From the NCBI GenBank assembly GCA_949358305.1, contig OX442314.1, forward strand, positions 53,763,369 through 53,827,368: a stretch of 64,000 nt of DNA, in the 5' to 3' direction. The DNA comes from Strigamia acuminata (Eukaryota; Arthropoda; Chilopoda; Geophilomorpha; Linotaeniidae). Both the position numbers and the translations under genes were made by a program. A model generated the notes under the pieces. That model made no database searches, was not told the origin of the DNA, and saw only the letters and a list, made by a program, of their open reading frames with translations. Positions 55,757-64,000 of the stretch are shown one piece after another; positions within the stretch are counted from its first letter, which is position 1, and the number at the start of each line of letters is the position of its first letter.

Positions 55757-58039
55757 ATCGAGAGAGATCGAGAAACGCCATTCGCGCTTCCCGATCATGT
55801 GCCGACTCAGCACCCGCTGATTTTTCGAGCGGCGTTGCCCGAAAAAATCAGAAGACTGAAGACGGCAAACAACACGTGGTGGAAGTTGCGCCACGACTTC
55901 AGCAGATCAGCGCTGCAAGGATTTGGAGCAAGAGGCCGGTTCATCGAGCGCCTTCACGTCGACGGAGTTGACGAAATCGAGTGGACGCTCGACGAGAGCC
56001 CCCCAGGACCACTAGCTGCCGAGCTGCTGCACAACCAGTGGCCAGTGACGCCACGAGAGCGTCACGAGCGCAGAAGAGCGCTAAAGAGTACCGGAATTAA
56101 TTACGGTGCTCTCACCCAATTGAGGAAGAACCTCAAAACGACTCAACGCGAAGTCGTGCAACGGTACCGCAAGTCCGTTCGTGACGGGAACCCGCAATTT
56201 CCCGTCACACAAACCGAGCTCCACCAGTTGGCGCTCGCCGGGTGTTTCAACGATTTTCCGGGATTCTTCCCGTCGAAAGCACTCCGAGCTGCCGCAGTGC
56301 AGCTTCGCGTCGACGAAAATCGACAACTGGCTCAAGCACACGAGGCAGAGGAGCAAGCGCGTTGCGCTCTCCCTTTTTATCGAGAAGATGAAATTCCGGC
56401 CCCAGCGGCCATCAATCCTCCGCCACAAGACGAGGATTTGAGGGTGGGGCAACTCCCTCCGCCGGTTCCAGTCAGACCAATGTTCCGCGAATCGAGCCGC
56501 GATCGAGAGGAGCGACAGAGGCAATCGCGCCCGTATTCGACTGACGCGCAGCCATCACGCCCGCAGTCGCGACGAGGACGGACACCAGAGTCGTTTGGCT
56601 CGTCGTCTTCGCTGAGTTTCGAATCGGACTCCACAATCCAGTCCGCCCGAAGTAGCCGAACCGTCTCCACGTTCAAAGTGGACAACCCGGCTACTCCATA
56701 CGCCATGAGACGTGTCGTCGGTGATATTTCTCCCGACTGTAGCGTGCCTGTACCTGGACACGCTAGCCGCTTGCCCGAACAAGGATATGTTTCCCGCTTG
56801 CCGGCTGGAGTTAGCAACCTGCAACTCCGGCCATTTTTCAGTGAGTCGTTCGGCCCACAATGGACCTGCCACGAGCAGCAACCCATTAGAGCGCAGCAGG
56901 AAGTGCTCCAAAAGCTGGACGCATACCAAAGCGCCCAGATCGCCGAGTCGCAGAAGGACTGGCAGAGATTGGCTGAAAGGCTAGAGCTCTCAGACATCAT
57001 GACCATTGATGATCCCCGCCTGATGGATTTTCAGCGTCAGCTGATTCCGGGGATGACTAGGGTGTTGTACCCTGGTGTTCTTCCTTCGCCAGGACAGGCG
57101 TTAGCGGCCATTACGTACCTTTGGACCGCGCCGATGGGCCTGTCGGAGAAGAAAGTCGAGTTGTGGTACCACCTCAGGCTCGACCCGCCTACGATCTTAG
57201 CCGAGCTAATAAAGCAAGTCGTAGCAAACGGTGAGACCGAAGAAGAGGCCGCCGTTCGGTTGCGAACCGAGTGGTCCTTTGCGAAGGCCACGGCGCGAAT
57301 AGCCGGAAGACCACCGCTTCCAGTTACAAGCGCCACAGCAGCTGCGTCACTGGCTGTTTTCCAGTCGGCCCAAGAAGGCGCTGGATGCTCGTTTTGGCAA
57401 GAGAACCCGAGAAGTTCTCCAACTCCTGCCGGAGTTCAACGGGTAGTCGAAACTCGTCAGCTCCCCGGTGTGGGTCGAGCGCAGGGACGAGGCGTCACAC
57501 CCTCGTCAACCTCCGCACCCGCGTTGGTTTTCTTGGGCTCGCCGAGCCATTTTGACGATGCCACGACGGAAGACTCACGACCGCCGCCGCCGCCGCCAGC
57601 CAAGCCGGAGACGAAGGTCAAGCCGCTGAAAAAAGAGTCGGCTTTCAAGACCCTGATGCGCCTGTATCCGCACTTCTATTTGACGCCGGATACGCGAACA
57701 CTGCTTAGCAACAATCACAAGTTGTCGAGGCAGGTGTTTATGTGGCTCGAGGACCACATCCGGGTGTTAAGCCCACCATCAGTGCTCCACGATCGACTCC
57801 TGAGAGCACGATTGGCGCCAGAGGATCCCATAGAGTTTGCGGCGCTAGGATTTTTCAACCGAGCGAACTCGGCAAGAATCATCCAGGTTTGGCTTCATGT
57901 CAACCCTGGAATGGTCTCCGGACCAAACGCAGGTCGCGACCTGTGTACGGTTAACGAGCGGTCCAACCCGAGGGACGACACCACGGATACGATGCGCCCG
58001 TTGACGCCTGAGCGAACTCAGAACATAGACGAATCATAA
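55757..58039 (+). CDS. Element A ORF3 exon 2, full-length ORF3 protein
   Basis: The uninterrupted example of the family: with exon 1, 790 residues. The N-terminal domain (about residues 48-180) has IFRAALPEKIRRL, WWKLRHDFSRS, a RFIERLHVDG strand and a QTELHQLALAGCFNDF motif, matching element B. The middle is Pro/Ser/Arg-rich, plus a helical block (about 57000-57320, LAERLELSDIMTIDD, WSFAKATARI). The C-terminal domain (about 658-765) shows VFMWLEDHIRVL, VLHDRLLRARLAPEDP, IQVWLHV and CTVNERSNPRDDTT. No signal peptide, membrane helix, nuclease or protease motif. It occupies the env slot but is not Env-like. Function unknown; a nuclear regulatory, antisilencing or particle accessory role is only conjecture. 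Confidence 0.78.
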   Translation: MERDRETPFALPDHVPTQHPLIFRAALPEKIRRLKTANNTWWKLRHDFSRSALQGFGARGRFIERLHVDGVDEIEWTLDESPPGPLAAELLHNQWPVTPRERHERRRALKSTGINYGALTQLRKNLKTTQREVVQRYRKSVRDGNPQFPVTQTELHQLALAGCFNDFPGFFPSKALRAAAVQLRVDENRQLAQAHEAEEQARCALPFYREDEIPAPAAINPPPQDEDLRVGQLPPPVPVRPMFRESSRDREERQRQSRPYSTDAQPSRPQSRRGRTPESFGSSSSLSFESDSTIQSARSSRTVSTFKVDNPATPYAMRRVVGDISPDCSVPVPGHASRLPEQGYVSRLPAGVSNLQLRPFFSESFGPQWTCHEQQPIRAQQEVLQKLDAYQSAQIAESQKDWQRLAERLELSDIMTIDDPRLMDFQRQLIPGMTRVLYPGVLPSPGQALAAITYLWTAPMGLSEKKVELWYHLRLDPPTILAELIKQVVANGETEEEAAVRLRTEWSFAKATARIAGRPPLPVTSATAAASLAVFQSAQEGAGCSFWQENPRSSPTPAGVQRVVETRQLPGVGRAQGRGVTPSSTSAPALVFLGSPSHFDDATTEDSRPPPPPPAKPETKVKPLKKESAFKTLMRLYPHFYLTPDTRTLLSNNHKLSRQVFMWLEDHIRVLSPPSVLHDRLLRARLAPEDPIEFAALGFFNRANSARIIQVWLHVNPGMVSGPNAGRDLCTVNERSNPRDDTTDTMRPLTPERTQNIDES

Positions 58040-58080
58040 ATTGGTTCGTTCATTTTCTCTCCATGTAAGATTCATCTTAA

Positions 58081-58091
58081 ATGGGGGGATG
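58081..58091 (+). other. Element A polypurine tract
   Basis: ATGGGGGGATG immediately before the 3' LTR, primer for plus-strand DNA synthesis in LTR elements. Confidence 0.7.
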
Positions 58092-59053
58092 TGTGGTGAT
58101 CTCAAAATATTCACCAACTTAGAAGATAAAATTAATTGTCTTCTACTTAATTTGACTGTGGCACACGCCAAGTCAGATCATGTGACCGAGGGGAGAAATC
58201 CTCTCTAGGCACATATCACCCCAGGTTGTCCGGGGTGAAAACGGTTATTAGCCGTTATGGTGCAATATGGTGTAATAACCACTAGTTGCACCCATTTGAG
58301 CTAAGTGCGCAGGTTTTCTGCGCAATATTGAAGCGTGCTGGGCTCGCGTCTTGGCTCAAATCGGGACTCTGAAAAATACAACAACAACCTCAACATCACT
58401 GCGATATTTGCTCCGACAATACGTATTGATAGAGGACCGTTGTAACTCAGTTTCATCTGCTATCTTTGTGTCACCCAAAGCACAAAGCCAGCAATTCAGC
58501 TTGAATTAGCCGTCGCTAATTCCAGCTATCGAGAAGTAGAAGTTTCCTGATCCAAGTGAACCATCGCCATCGTTGCCGCGCGAACGGCAACCATCGCCAT
58601 CGTACCTGGACCAGACGCCTACAGCCGTCAACCACCGCCGCCGAGCCGTCGCACGAGCCGTAGAAGGAGCCCACGAGAACCATCGTCTTCGACCATCGTT
58701 CGTGAGTTCAGTGAACGAAGACAAGTTGCCTTCGCCCAACAACTGTGTGTTGTTTAAGCGCCATTTTAGCGCTTTGTAGCTTGCAACAGTCGTTGCAAGC
58801 CCTTCCATTGTTCCCGCTCATTTATTCTTGCGACTTGTCGCATTCTGTGATATTTCTAATCATTTTCTATATATATTGTAATTTAAAGAATAAATATTTG
58901 TGTGATTTTTATTACCATATTAAATTGTGCCTTTATTTCCATAAACTTAACCCTAGACAAGTTTCAGCCGCGATATAAGTCTTGTAAAGCATTCACCTGC
59001 GGTTTCTGCTTAATTTATTAGAAATTAAGTGGATAAAAACCCGGATCGCAGCA
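58092..59053 (+). repeat. Element A 3' LTR
   Basis: 962 bp with the same ends as the 5' LTR and two differences seen. Confidence 0.93.
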
Positions 59054-59057
59054 TATT

Positions 59058-59376
59058 AGGGAACGAGAGAAGACACGAGATTCTCGTGTGAAATTCTATT
59101 GTTTTCTCGCGTTCGCCAATTTGACCCATCGCCAATTTGACCCATCGCCAATTTGGCCCATCGCATTGCCAATTTGACCCATCGCCAATTTGGGAGCTCG
59201 CCAATTTGACCCATTGCCAATTTGGGATCTCGACAATTTGACCCATCGCCAATTTGGGAGCTCGCCAATTTGAAATCTCATTAACTTAATTCGGCATTTT
59301 AAATTCGGCGCCAAATATGCCCATCGCCAATTTGGGATCGTCGCCAATCTGACCATCGCCAATTTGGTCCGCGTCG
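59058..59376 (-). repeat. Foldback right arm, outer part
   Basis: Inverted relative to 20434-20690. About a dozen CCATCGCCAATTTGGCCC-type subrepeats, then the palindromic CACGAGATTCTCGTG near 59074. Number and order of subrepeats differ between arms. Confidence 0.75.
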
Positions 59377-59385
59377 AATCGATCG

Positions 59386-59901
59386 ATTGAATTTAGTTTT
59401 TTCAACGGATATTAAAAAATTGATTTCAAAAATTAAAATTTAAATGGACTCGTGGTTTGGAACAAAAGATGTCAGCTATAAAAATGCGTTTCGTTTTTCT
59501 CGTTTTAGAATTTCCCAATACTAGTATTAGGCTTACTCTCTAAACTGTGGCTCAAAATGGTGTCTAGGGGTAATGATAAACTACAACGATATATAGGATA
59601 AAAGGCACAAAAGATTTATTCGATAAATTACAATAAATTATTAAATTACTAAAGCTACGAAAAAAAATTTGAACACTACGAAAAGCGATACCGGTCGCAA
59701 ACAATGAAATGCGCGGCAACAACGGCTGCACGCACGTGAAACATAAATGTCGGAGCGTCTTCTCCTTCACTTATCACATGGATGGTGATTTAATTTTCAT
59801 TAAATTATATACATTCTTTTCAATTTTTGTTAAATTGTACACATTGTACACAAATCATACGCATTAATACCATTGGAGGTATACGGTACTTGAATTTAAA
59901 T
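59386..59901. other. Intergenic between foldback element and HECT-like gene
   Basis: AT-rich. Expected 3' exons (the HECT C-lobe) of the neighbouring gene were not found here. A possible poly(A) signal was not identified with confidence. Confidence 0.5.
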
Positions 59902-61691
59902 TTAGTAAATATGCACTATGTTAATCATTGTTTTTGTAAATAATGGTTTCAACAAAGTAAAGTTGTCTCTCAAAGTTTCATCCAAATTGCGAATGACAGA
60001 CTTGAGGCCTTTCATAAAGGCCCTAACTTCTGCTAAGGTCCTGTAAGGCAATACAAGTATGTGTAATTTTTCTTTCATAAAAATATGTATTGTAACAGCT
60101 CTTTTTAAATACCTATAATAGACAAAATTCAATTCCAGAACTATTAATGCTGCATCCAATTCCTCCAAAGTCAAGGTATGAATAGATGGATACCCATTTT
60201 GTATACACCAATCAGCTTCCTTTTCTTGAAACACACGTAACCTCTCAACGGTCGTACATTCCCTTAACTGAAATTAGTGTAATTAGCTTTGTGATAAATT
60301 TATAAAACACAAATTACCTTTTTCAGCTTGTCTGCAAATTCTTGGCAAGGAATTTGCGTATTCATGTTTGGTTTATGTCCTGCCAATAGAGAAAAGAGGC
60401 TGTGATTCAGCACTGGAAAACTTGGGCCGTCTTGTCTCAGAGAGGCCCCAATAACCTGGCCTAAAATTTCATAGTGGCCATGAGAAAGTTTCAGGCCATC
60501 ATGGGTAAACAATAAATTTCCGTCTTGACCCATAAGCAGGCCAGAATTAGCTATCAAATATGGCCATGCCAATCTAAAAGAAGTAAAAAGTAAAAAATAA
60601 AATTATTTTTGTTATTAAACTGCAACCTAAAAAAAAAACTCACGTAAAGCATTCATTGACCAAGTCATCCCGATCGATCGCAGCCTCATCGCTAAATTTA
60701 ATCACAATTTTTGCAACTGGATTAAAACCATTTTCTATTATTGATTTAACGATAGAACTCCAAACATTTTGTCGATTAATTATCCATGTTTGGGTTAATC
60801 CTTCTTGCATTGGTTCAAATTGCAGCACATCTTTGACAGTTTTTCTGTAAATTAGTACGGTATAATAATACGGAGCATTTAAGATGTATTTCTAATGACT
60901 TACATTTCAATTGATGGATTTATCAAACTATTTAATAAACCTTGTTGTAAAGGAAAGGCAATGAGAGGCAATGAATGATTAACTGGAGGCGGCGAGTCAT
61001 CACTAGAGTCAATAGTAAATAGTCAAATTTGAAATGTGATATTATTTCTGACTTACTCAATGACCTCTATAATAGGACATGATGAAGGTGTATTTGCTGC
61101 CGACCGGGTATCGTGACTACTGATATAATGACTACTGATATAATGTAAAAATGTAAATGCTTTAAATTGGGGATAAATTATGAAACCCCCATTTTCTTTT
61201 ACTTTTTACTTTACAAATTTTAAAACGAGAATATTAATTACCTGCAACTTGAATGGGTAGGAGACAGTTGGACGACATCAGAAGTTAACTACGTCGATAA
61301 GAAAGCATAGCAAGTTTTAGTGGTAATAGATATTTAAAAAAAAAAACAATTAAATTTAAACAAATAAACCTACAACTTTGTGCAAATCCAATGAGATCTG
61401 AATTGGTTTCACATACAATTTTCCGCGTTTAATCAATTTTGCTAAGTAGTTACTTGTATATCCACCAATTGCGCTTGGAATTGCTATTGGGTGCAACACC
61501 ATCCTTCCTATAGGCGCTTTCATTACTTGAAAATCGCCTCCTTGGCGTAACAGTGGATAAAGCGTGAAAATAGCGTCAGCAAAATCTCTATTGTTGTCAT
61601 TTAAAGGCATAATTAGCCTTTTCTCGCCCAATCCCGCATTCCTTAATTCCATTATTTTCTCCGCGTCAGCAATGTTGTAAAAAATAGTAGT
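59902..61691 (-). CDS. HECT/G2E3-like gene, seven exons, C-lobe missing
   Basis: Exons (minus): 61691-61374, 61288-61242, 61119-61057, 61002-60904, 60844-60644, 60573-60318, 60267-59902. All junctions are GT-AG, phases agree throughout, introns are about 45-85 bp, and the total is 449 codons. The first exon starts at an acceptor, so the N-terminus lies upstream. Exon 1 has YPLLRQGGDFQVM and GGYTSNYLAKLI, a module found in G2E3-like proteins. Exons 5-6 carry the N-lobe pattern of a HECT ubiquitin ligase (IKFSDEAAIDRDDLVNECF, then HYEILGQVIGASLRQDGPSF). The last exon ends AFMKGLKSV..LLKPLF then TAA, before the C-lobe with its thioester cysteine. Either the gene is truncated, an inactive paralogue, or later exons were missed. 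Family assignment is from memory of the pattern. Confidence 0.62.
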
Positions 61692-61997
61692 CTAAAATTT
61701 AAACTGCTTTAATTAGTATTAGTCGAAACTCTTTATAACGAATCGCAAGGGACCCGTAAAATCAATTCGTTATACCGAGATTTTTTAACCTGGTGTTCTA
61801 TGGCTAAAACTGCTATTTTTGCGGGAAATAAATGTTGTTTAAAATTTTTCCGTACGATAGGGCAAATGGAGATTTTGACACCAAAATTTTTGCATTCTGA
61901 AGATTTTTTTGGTCCGCAATTTCCGCAATTGGACCGTTGTACCGCAATTTTGCCAAAAATCCCCAATTAGGGTGTCTTGCAAAATTAATATTCATCT

Positions 61998-62205
61998 TTT
62001 GGACCAAAATTTTATTTTTTGGACCAAAATTTCATTTTTTGGACCAAAATTTCATTTTTTGGACCAAAATTTCATTTTTTGGACCAAAATTTCATTTTTT
62101 GGATCAAAATTTCATTTTTTGACTAAAATTTTATTTTTTGGACCAAAATTTCATTTTTTGGACCAAAATTTTATTTTTTGGACCAAAATTTCATTAAATT
62201 TCATT
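61998..62205. repeat. 20-bp array, left side
   Basis: About ten copies of TTTTGGACCAAAATTTCATT, nearly identical. The same unit recurs at 63427-63545 in the same orientation, so these are not part of the inverted repeats. Confidence 0.88.
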
Positions 62206-62492
62206 CGTAAACTAACCGAAAATTTCGCGGAAAGTTGTTTCTCGATCATTGAGGCCGCGTTATTGCTGAGAAATGGGGTTTCCACGTCATTTCCCCAAAC
62301 CTCCTCTTCAAAACCCCCTTCGTACTCGCTGTTATCATCAAAAACGGGGGAATCGAAATTCGAATCGTCGTAACGACGTGATTGGCCATCTTGGCTAAAC
62401 TGGTCCCAATCCAACTGATCTTGGGAAAACTGCTGGATGCTGTTACTACGACAGTCCGTAAATTCTCTGCCAGCGTCATTGGCGTATGAACA
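62201..62492 (-). pseudogene. Exon 2 of the ORF inside the Tigger-like element
   Basis: Follows an acceptor TTTTTTCCCCAG at 62493. Encodes a Gln/Asp-rich acidic stretch (FSQDQLDWDQFSQDGQSRR, then DNSEYEGGFEEEVWG) and a final ASMIEKQLSAKF helix. It then runs into the 20-bp array, so the C-terminus is lost. An acidic segment followed by an IEKQL-type helix resembles ORF1/Gag-like proteins of DIRS-type elements, but this is weak. Confidence 0.4.
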
Positions 62493-62519
62493 CTGGGGAA
62501 AAAACAAGTTTTTTTCAGA

Positions 62520-62720
62520 ATTATAATTAGCTTTTTTAGCTTTTCTAGCTTTTTTAGCTTTTCTAGCTTTTTTAGCTGTCTTTCTAGCTTTTTACTAGCT
62601 TTTTTCTCTAGCTTTTTTAGCTTTTTTCTAGCTTTCTTAGCTTTTCTCTAGCTTTTTTAGCTTTTTTCTAGCTTTTTTAGCTTTTTTCTAGCTTTTTTAG
62701 CTTTTTTCTAGCTTTTTATC
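62520..62720. repeat. AGCTTTTTT microsatellite in intron
   Basis: Degenerate 9-19 bp units of TAGCTTTTTTAGCTTTTCTAG fill the intron between the two exons. Confidence 0.85.
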
Positions 62721-62745
62721 ATTTGCAAATCGAAAAAATACTCAC

Positions 62746-63172
62746 CAGTGATCGTTGGTCGGGAGAGAGGCGATTTCCAGCCCATCCATCCACTGGAGGA
62801 GACCGTGATCCGCTCGCGAAGGGCCGTGGATCTCGGCCACGGTCGAGATCCGCTCGCGAAGGGCCGTGGATCTCGGCCACGGTCGATCAAGAGGGCCTTG
62901 TCGACGGCGATCTTCACGGCGTCGTTTAGCATATCCGCCGTCAAAGCTAGTGTGTCGGGGCGATGAGAGTCGTCCACATTCCCCGAAATCTCGTCGGTAA
63001 CGACGAAGTTGTTACCGTCATCCGAATCCGCCGATGACTCACTCGAGGCAGGTAAGGGCCTCGAAAATGGCGGCGTCTTAAGACGCGTGGTCGCCTTGGA
63101 AGTTTTAGACTTTTTAACGATTTTACCTTTGCTTTTGCGCAAACTCTTCATGGTTAAGGAAGCTTGAGCCAT
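62746..63172 (-). pseudogene. Exon 1 of the ORF inside the Tigger-like element
   Basis: ATG 63172 (Met-Ala-Gln-Ala-Ser). Basic N-terminus (KSLRKSKGKIVKKSKTSK), Ser/Asp-rich acidic stretch, then a DTLALTADMLNDAVKIAVDK helix, ending at donor CTG|GTGAGT. The exon is 427 nt and ends in phase 1, which leads to an early stop in exon 2. A 40-bp tandem duplication at 62807-62886 accounts for this: without it the exon is 387 nt, phase 0, and fits exon 2. Broken gene, function unknown. Confidence 0.5.
62807..62886. repeat. 40-bp perfect tandem duplication
   Basis: Two identical units starting GATCCGCTCGCGAAGGGCCG at 62807 and 62847. Shifts the exon 1 frame by one. Confidence 0.92.
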
Positions 63173-63184
63173 CGAAAGATATAT

Positions 63185-63397
63185 TGTTACCAAAATTTCA
63201 GCGACAACAGAACAAACTCGCAAACTTTTTAAAAAATATAACGAGGTTTATTCGGGATCGCTGAAACGACGTGCTGACCCGAGGTCAGTCAAAATTGGAC
63301 TGGTCTTGCCAGGTGCAGGTAGCCCATATTAAGGGGGCTCCACCTGGCGGAATTTTCTTTAAAGTACTGAATTTTCCAGGACAAGCCATAAATAACA
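63185..63397 (-). repeat. LTR-like segment upstream of the ORF
   Basis: 213 bp bounded by TGTTAC and AATAACA (plus), containing AATAAACC on minus near 63250. The ORF start codon lies 13 bp beyond its minus-strand end. No second copy was found, so it may be a solo LTR or simply a promoter region. Confidence 0.3.
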
Positions 63398-63426
63398 TCA
63401 TTTATTTGTTGATGTTATACAATTCA

Positions 63427-63545
63427 TTTTTTGGACCAAAAATTCATTTTTTGGACCAAAAATTTATTTTTTGGACCAAAAATTCATTTTTTGGACCAAA
63501 AATTCACTTTTTAGATCAAAAATTCATGTTTTGGTTCAAAAAATT
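63427..63545. repeat. 20-bp array, right side
   Basis: Six copies of TTTTGGACCAAAAATTCATT, the last two diverged. Sister array of 61998-62205. Confidence 0.85.
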
Positions 63546-63792
63546 ATTATTTAAACCCAAAAATGTTCCCGCAATGCGTCCGCAAAAGGGCTGTTTTTTG
63601 ATCCGCTTTCCGCCCGCAATTTGATTGTTTTTAGTCCGCAAAAATAGCAGCTTAATCTATGGCCAGCCAACCAAACCGGCCATTTTTAGGTATTCTTTAT
63701 ATCAATAATTCGTTATATCGCGATTCGTTATAAAGAGTTTCGACTGTAGTGCCAAAAAAAATTAAAATCCAATCTTGCACAAATTATTGTAC

Positions 63793-63924
63793 TTGATCCC
63801 GAGATGAGAAGCAAAAAACGAGCCTCTCGAACATTAAGGGTTTCTTGGCATTGCATTTACGTCCTTTTTTCTTTGGTTCGAGTACGCCTGGGCATTTCAT
63901 GGCATCATCATCACGTTCAGTCAT
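63793..63924 (-). CDS. Possible upstream exon of the HECT-like gene
   Basis: Minus-strand ATG at 63924 (Met-Thr-Glu-Arg-Asp), preceded by an AG, with KCPGVLEPKKKGRKCN, then a possible phase-0 donor CAA|GTACAA at about 63796 just before TAA. It could splice to 61691 across the Tigger-like element. No family match is recognised; this is only a candidate. Confidence 0.25.
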
Positions 63925-64000
63925 CTAGATATATACAGAAATAAATAGGTTTACATTTAAATTTTACGTCATTCACTTTTCGGGTATGTGACCGCGAAAA

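Larger units (their letters stand above)
21719..59053 (+). mobile_element. Element A: full-length gypsy element with spliced ORF3
   Basis: Two 962-bp LTRs, primer-binding site, gag, pol, ORF3 and polypurine tract, flanked by the 4-bp duplication TATT (21715-21718 and 59054-59057). Without element B it measures about 12.34 kb. I count only two differences between its LTRs (near 21773/58146 and 22030/58403), so insertion was recent. Element B disrupts gag; pol and ORF3 are otherwise open. Confidence 0.93.
20434..59376. mobile_element. Foldback DNA element, split by element A
   Basis: Long inverted arms: 20434-21090 pairs with the complement of 59376-59058 continued by 21718-21308. Ends share GGACCAAATTGGCGA, and a 9-bp direct repeat AATCGATCG flanks the whole (20425-20433, 59377-59385). 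Outer arms carry GCGATGGGTCAAATTG-type subrepeats; the core (21091-21307) is an A-rich degenerate repeat. Without element A and one target copy it is about 1.6 kb. Long arms with tandem subrepeats and a 9-bp duplication fit Foldback/MULE-like elements. No transposase is present. Confidence 0.75.
61720..63746. mobile_element. DNA transposon with pogo/Tigger-like inverted repeats
   Basis: The 26 bp at 61721-61746 (starting AGTCGAAACTCTTTATAACG) are the exact complement of 63720-63745, and TTCGTTATA words repeat just inside both ends. The right end continues to CAGTCGAAAC (complement) and TA. The left base has drifted and a clean TA duplication is not evident. No DDE transposase is visible. The interior holds two 20-bp arrays and a decayed intron-containing ORF. 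It sits in what would be an intron upstream of the HECT-like gene. Confidence 0.65.

Noticed and set aside
55757-58039. Envelope gene in element A
   Set aside because: No signal peptide, furin-type site, fusion peptide or transmembrane helix.

Overview
The window looks like nuclear DNA from an invertebrate animal, most likely an arthropod. The evidence is GT-AG introns, a WDR33 retrocopy of animal type, primer-binding sites matching animal tRNAs, and many LTR retrotransposons. The exact taxon cannot be read from the sequence. Almost all of the window is mobile DNA; the only convincing resident gene is a HECT/G2E3-like gene near the right end.

Left part (1-20.4 kb). Minisatellites (330-903) are followed by a 3'-truncated Ty3/gypsy element on the minus strand (1.08-5.30 kb, element E), a 511-bp hAT-type MITE with a perfect 8-bp target duplication (6028-6538), and the 3' end of a second gypsy element (7.3-9.16 kb, element D). 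Then come about 5.5 kb of intergenic DNA with small repeats, a 5'-truncated copia element with one frameshift (14.75-19.4 kb, element F), and an intronless, internally deleted antisense copy of WDR33 (19.5-20.24 kb).

Centre (20.4-59.4 kb). Five mobile elements are nested. A foldback element (20434-59376, 9-bp target duplication) was split in one arm by gypsy element A (plus strand, 21719-59053, TSD TATT). A was split inside gag by gypsy element B (minus strand, 24717-49705, TSD AATG). B was split twice by copia elements on the minus strand: C1 (27081-33321, TSD TAGAG) inside ORF3, and C2 (37526-43403, TSD GGCAA) inside pol. All four LTR elements have paired equal-length LTRs. Removing each insert plus one target-duplication copy keeps the host reading frame. 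Without inserts A and B are about 12.3 and 12.9 kb, large for gypsy.

A and B carry gag and pol (protease-RT-RNase H-integrase), then a third ORF where an envelope gene would sit. It has no membrane features. In both elements it begins with a small acidic exon starting Met-Ala-Asp, about 350-400 bp after pol, joined in phase 0 by a GT-AG intron to a long second exon. The C-terminal domain recurs in element D. This spliced ORF3 family is the best candidate here for an undescribed component. Element A also has a canonical -1 frameshift heptamer at the gag end.

Right part (59.4-64 kb). A seven-exon HECT/G2E3-like gene (minus strand) lacks the expected catalytic C-lobe. It lies between the foldback element and a ~2-kb element with pogo/Tigger-like inverted repeats. 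That element holds 20-bp repeat arrays and an intron-containing ORF whose frame is broken by a 40-bp tandem duplication.
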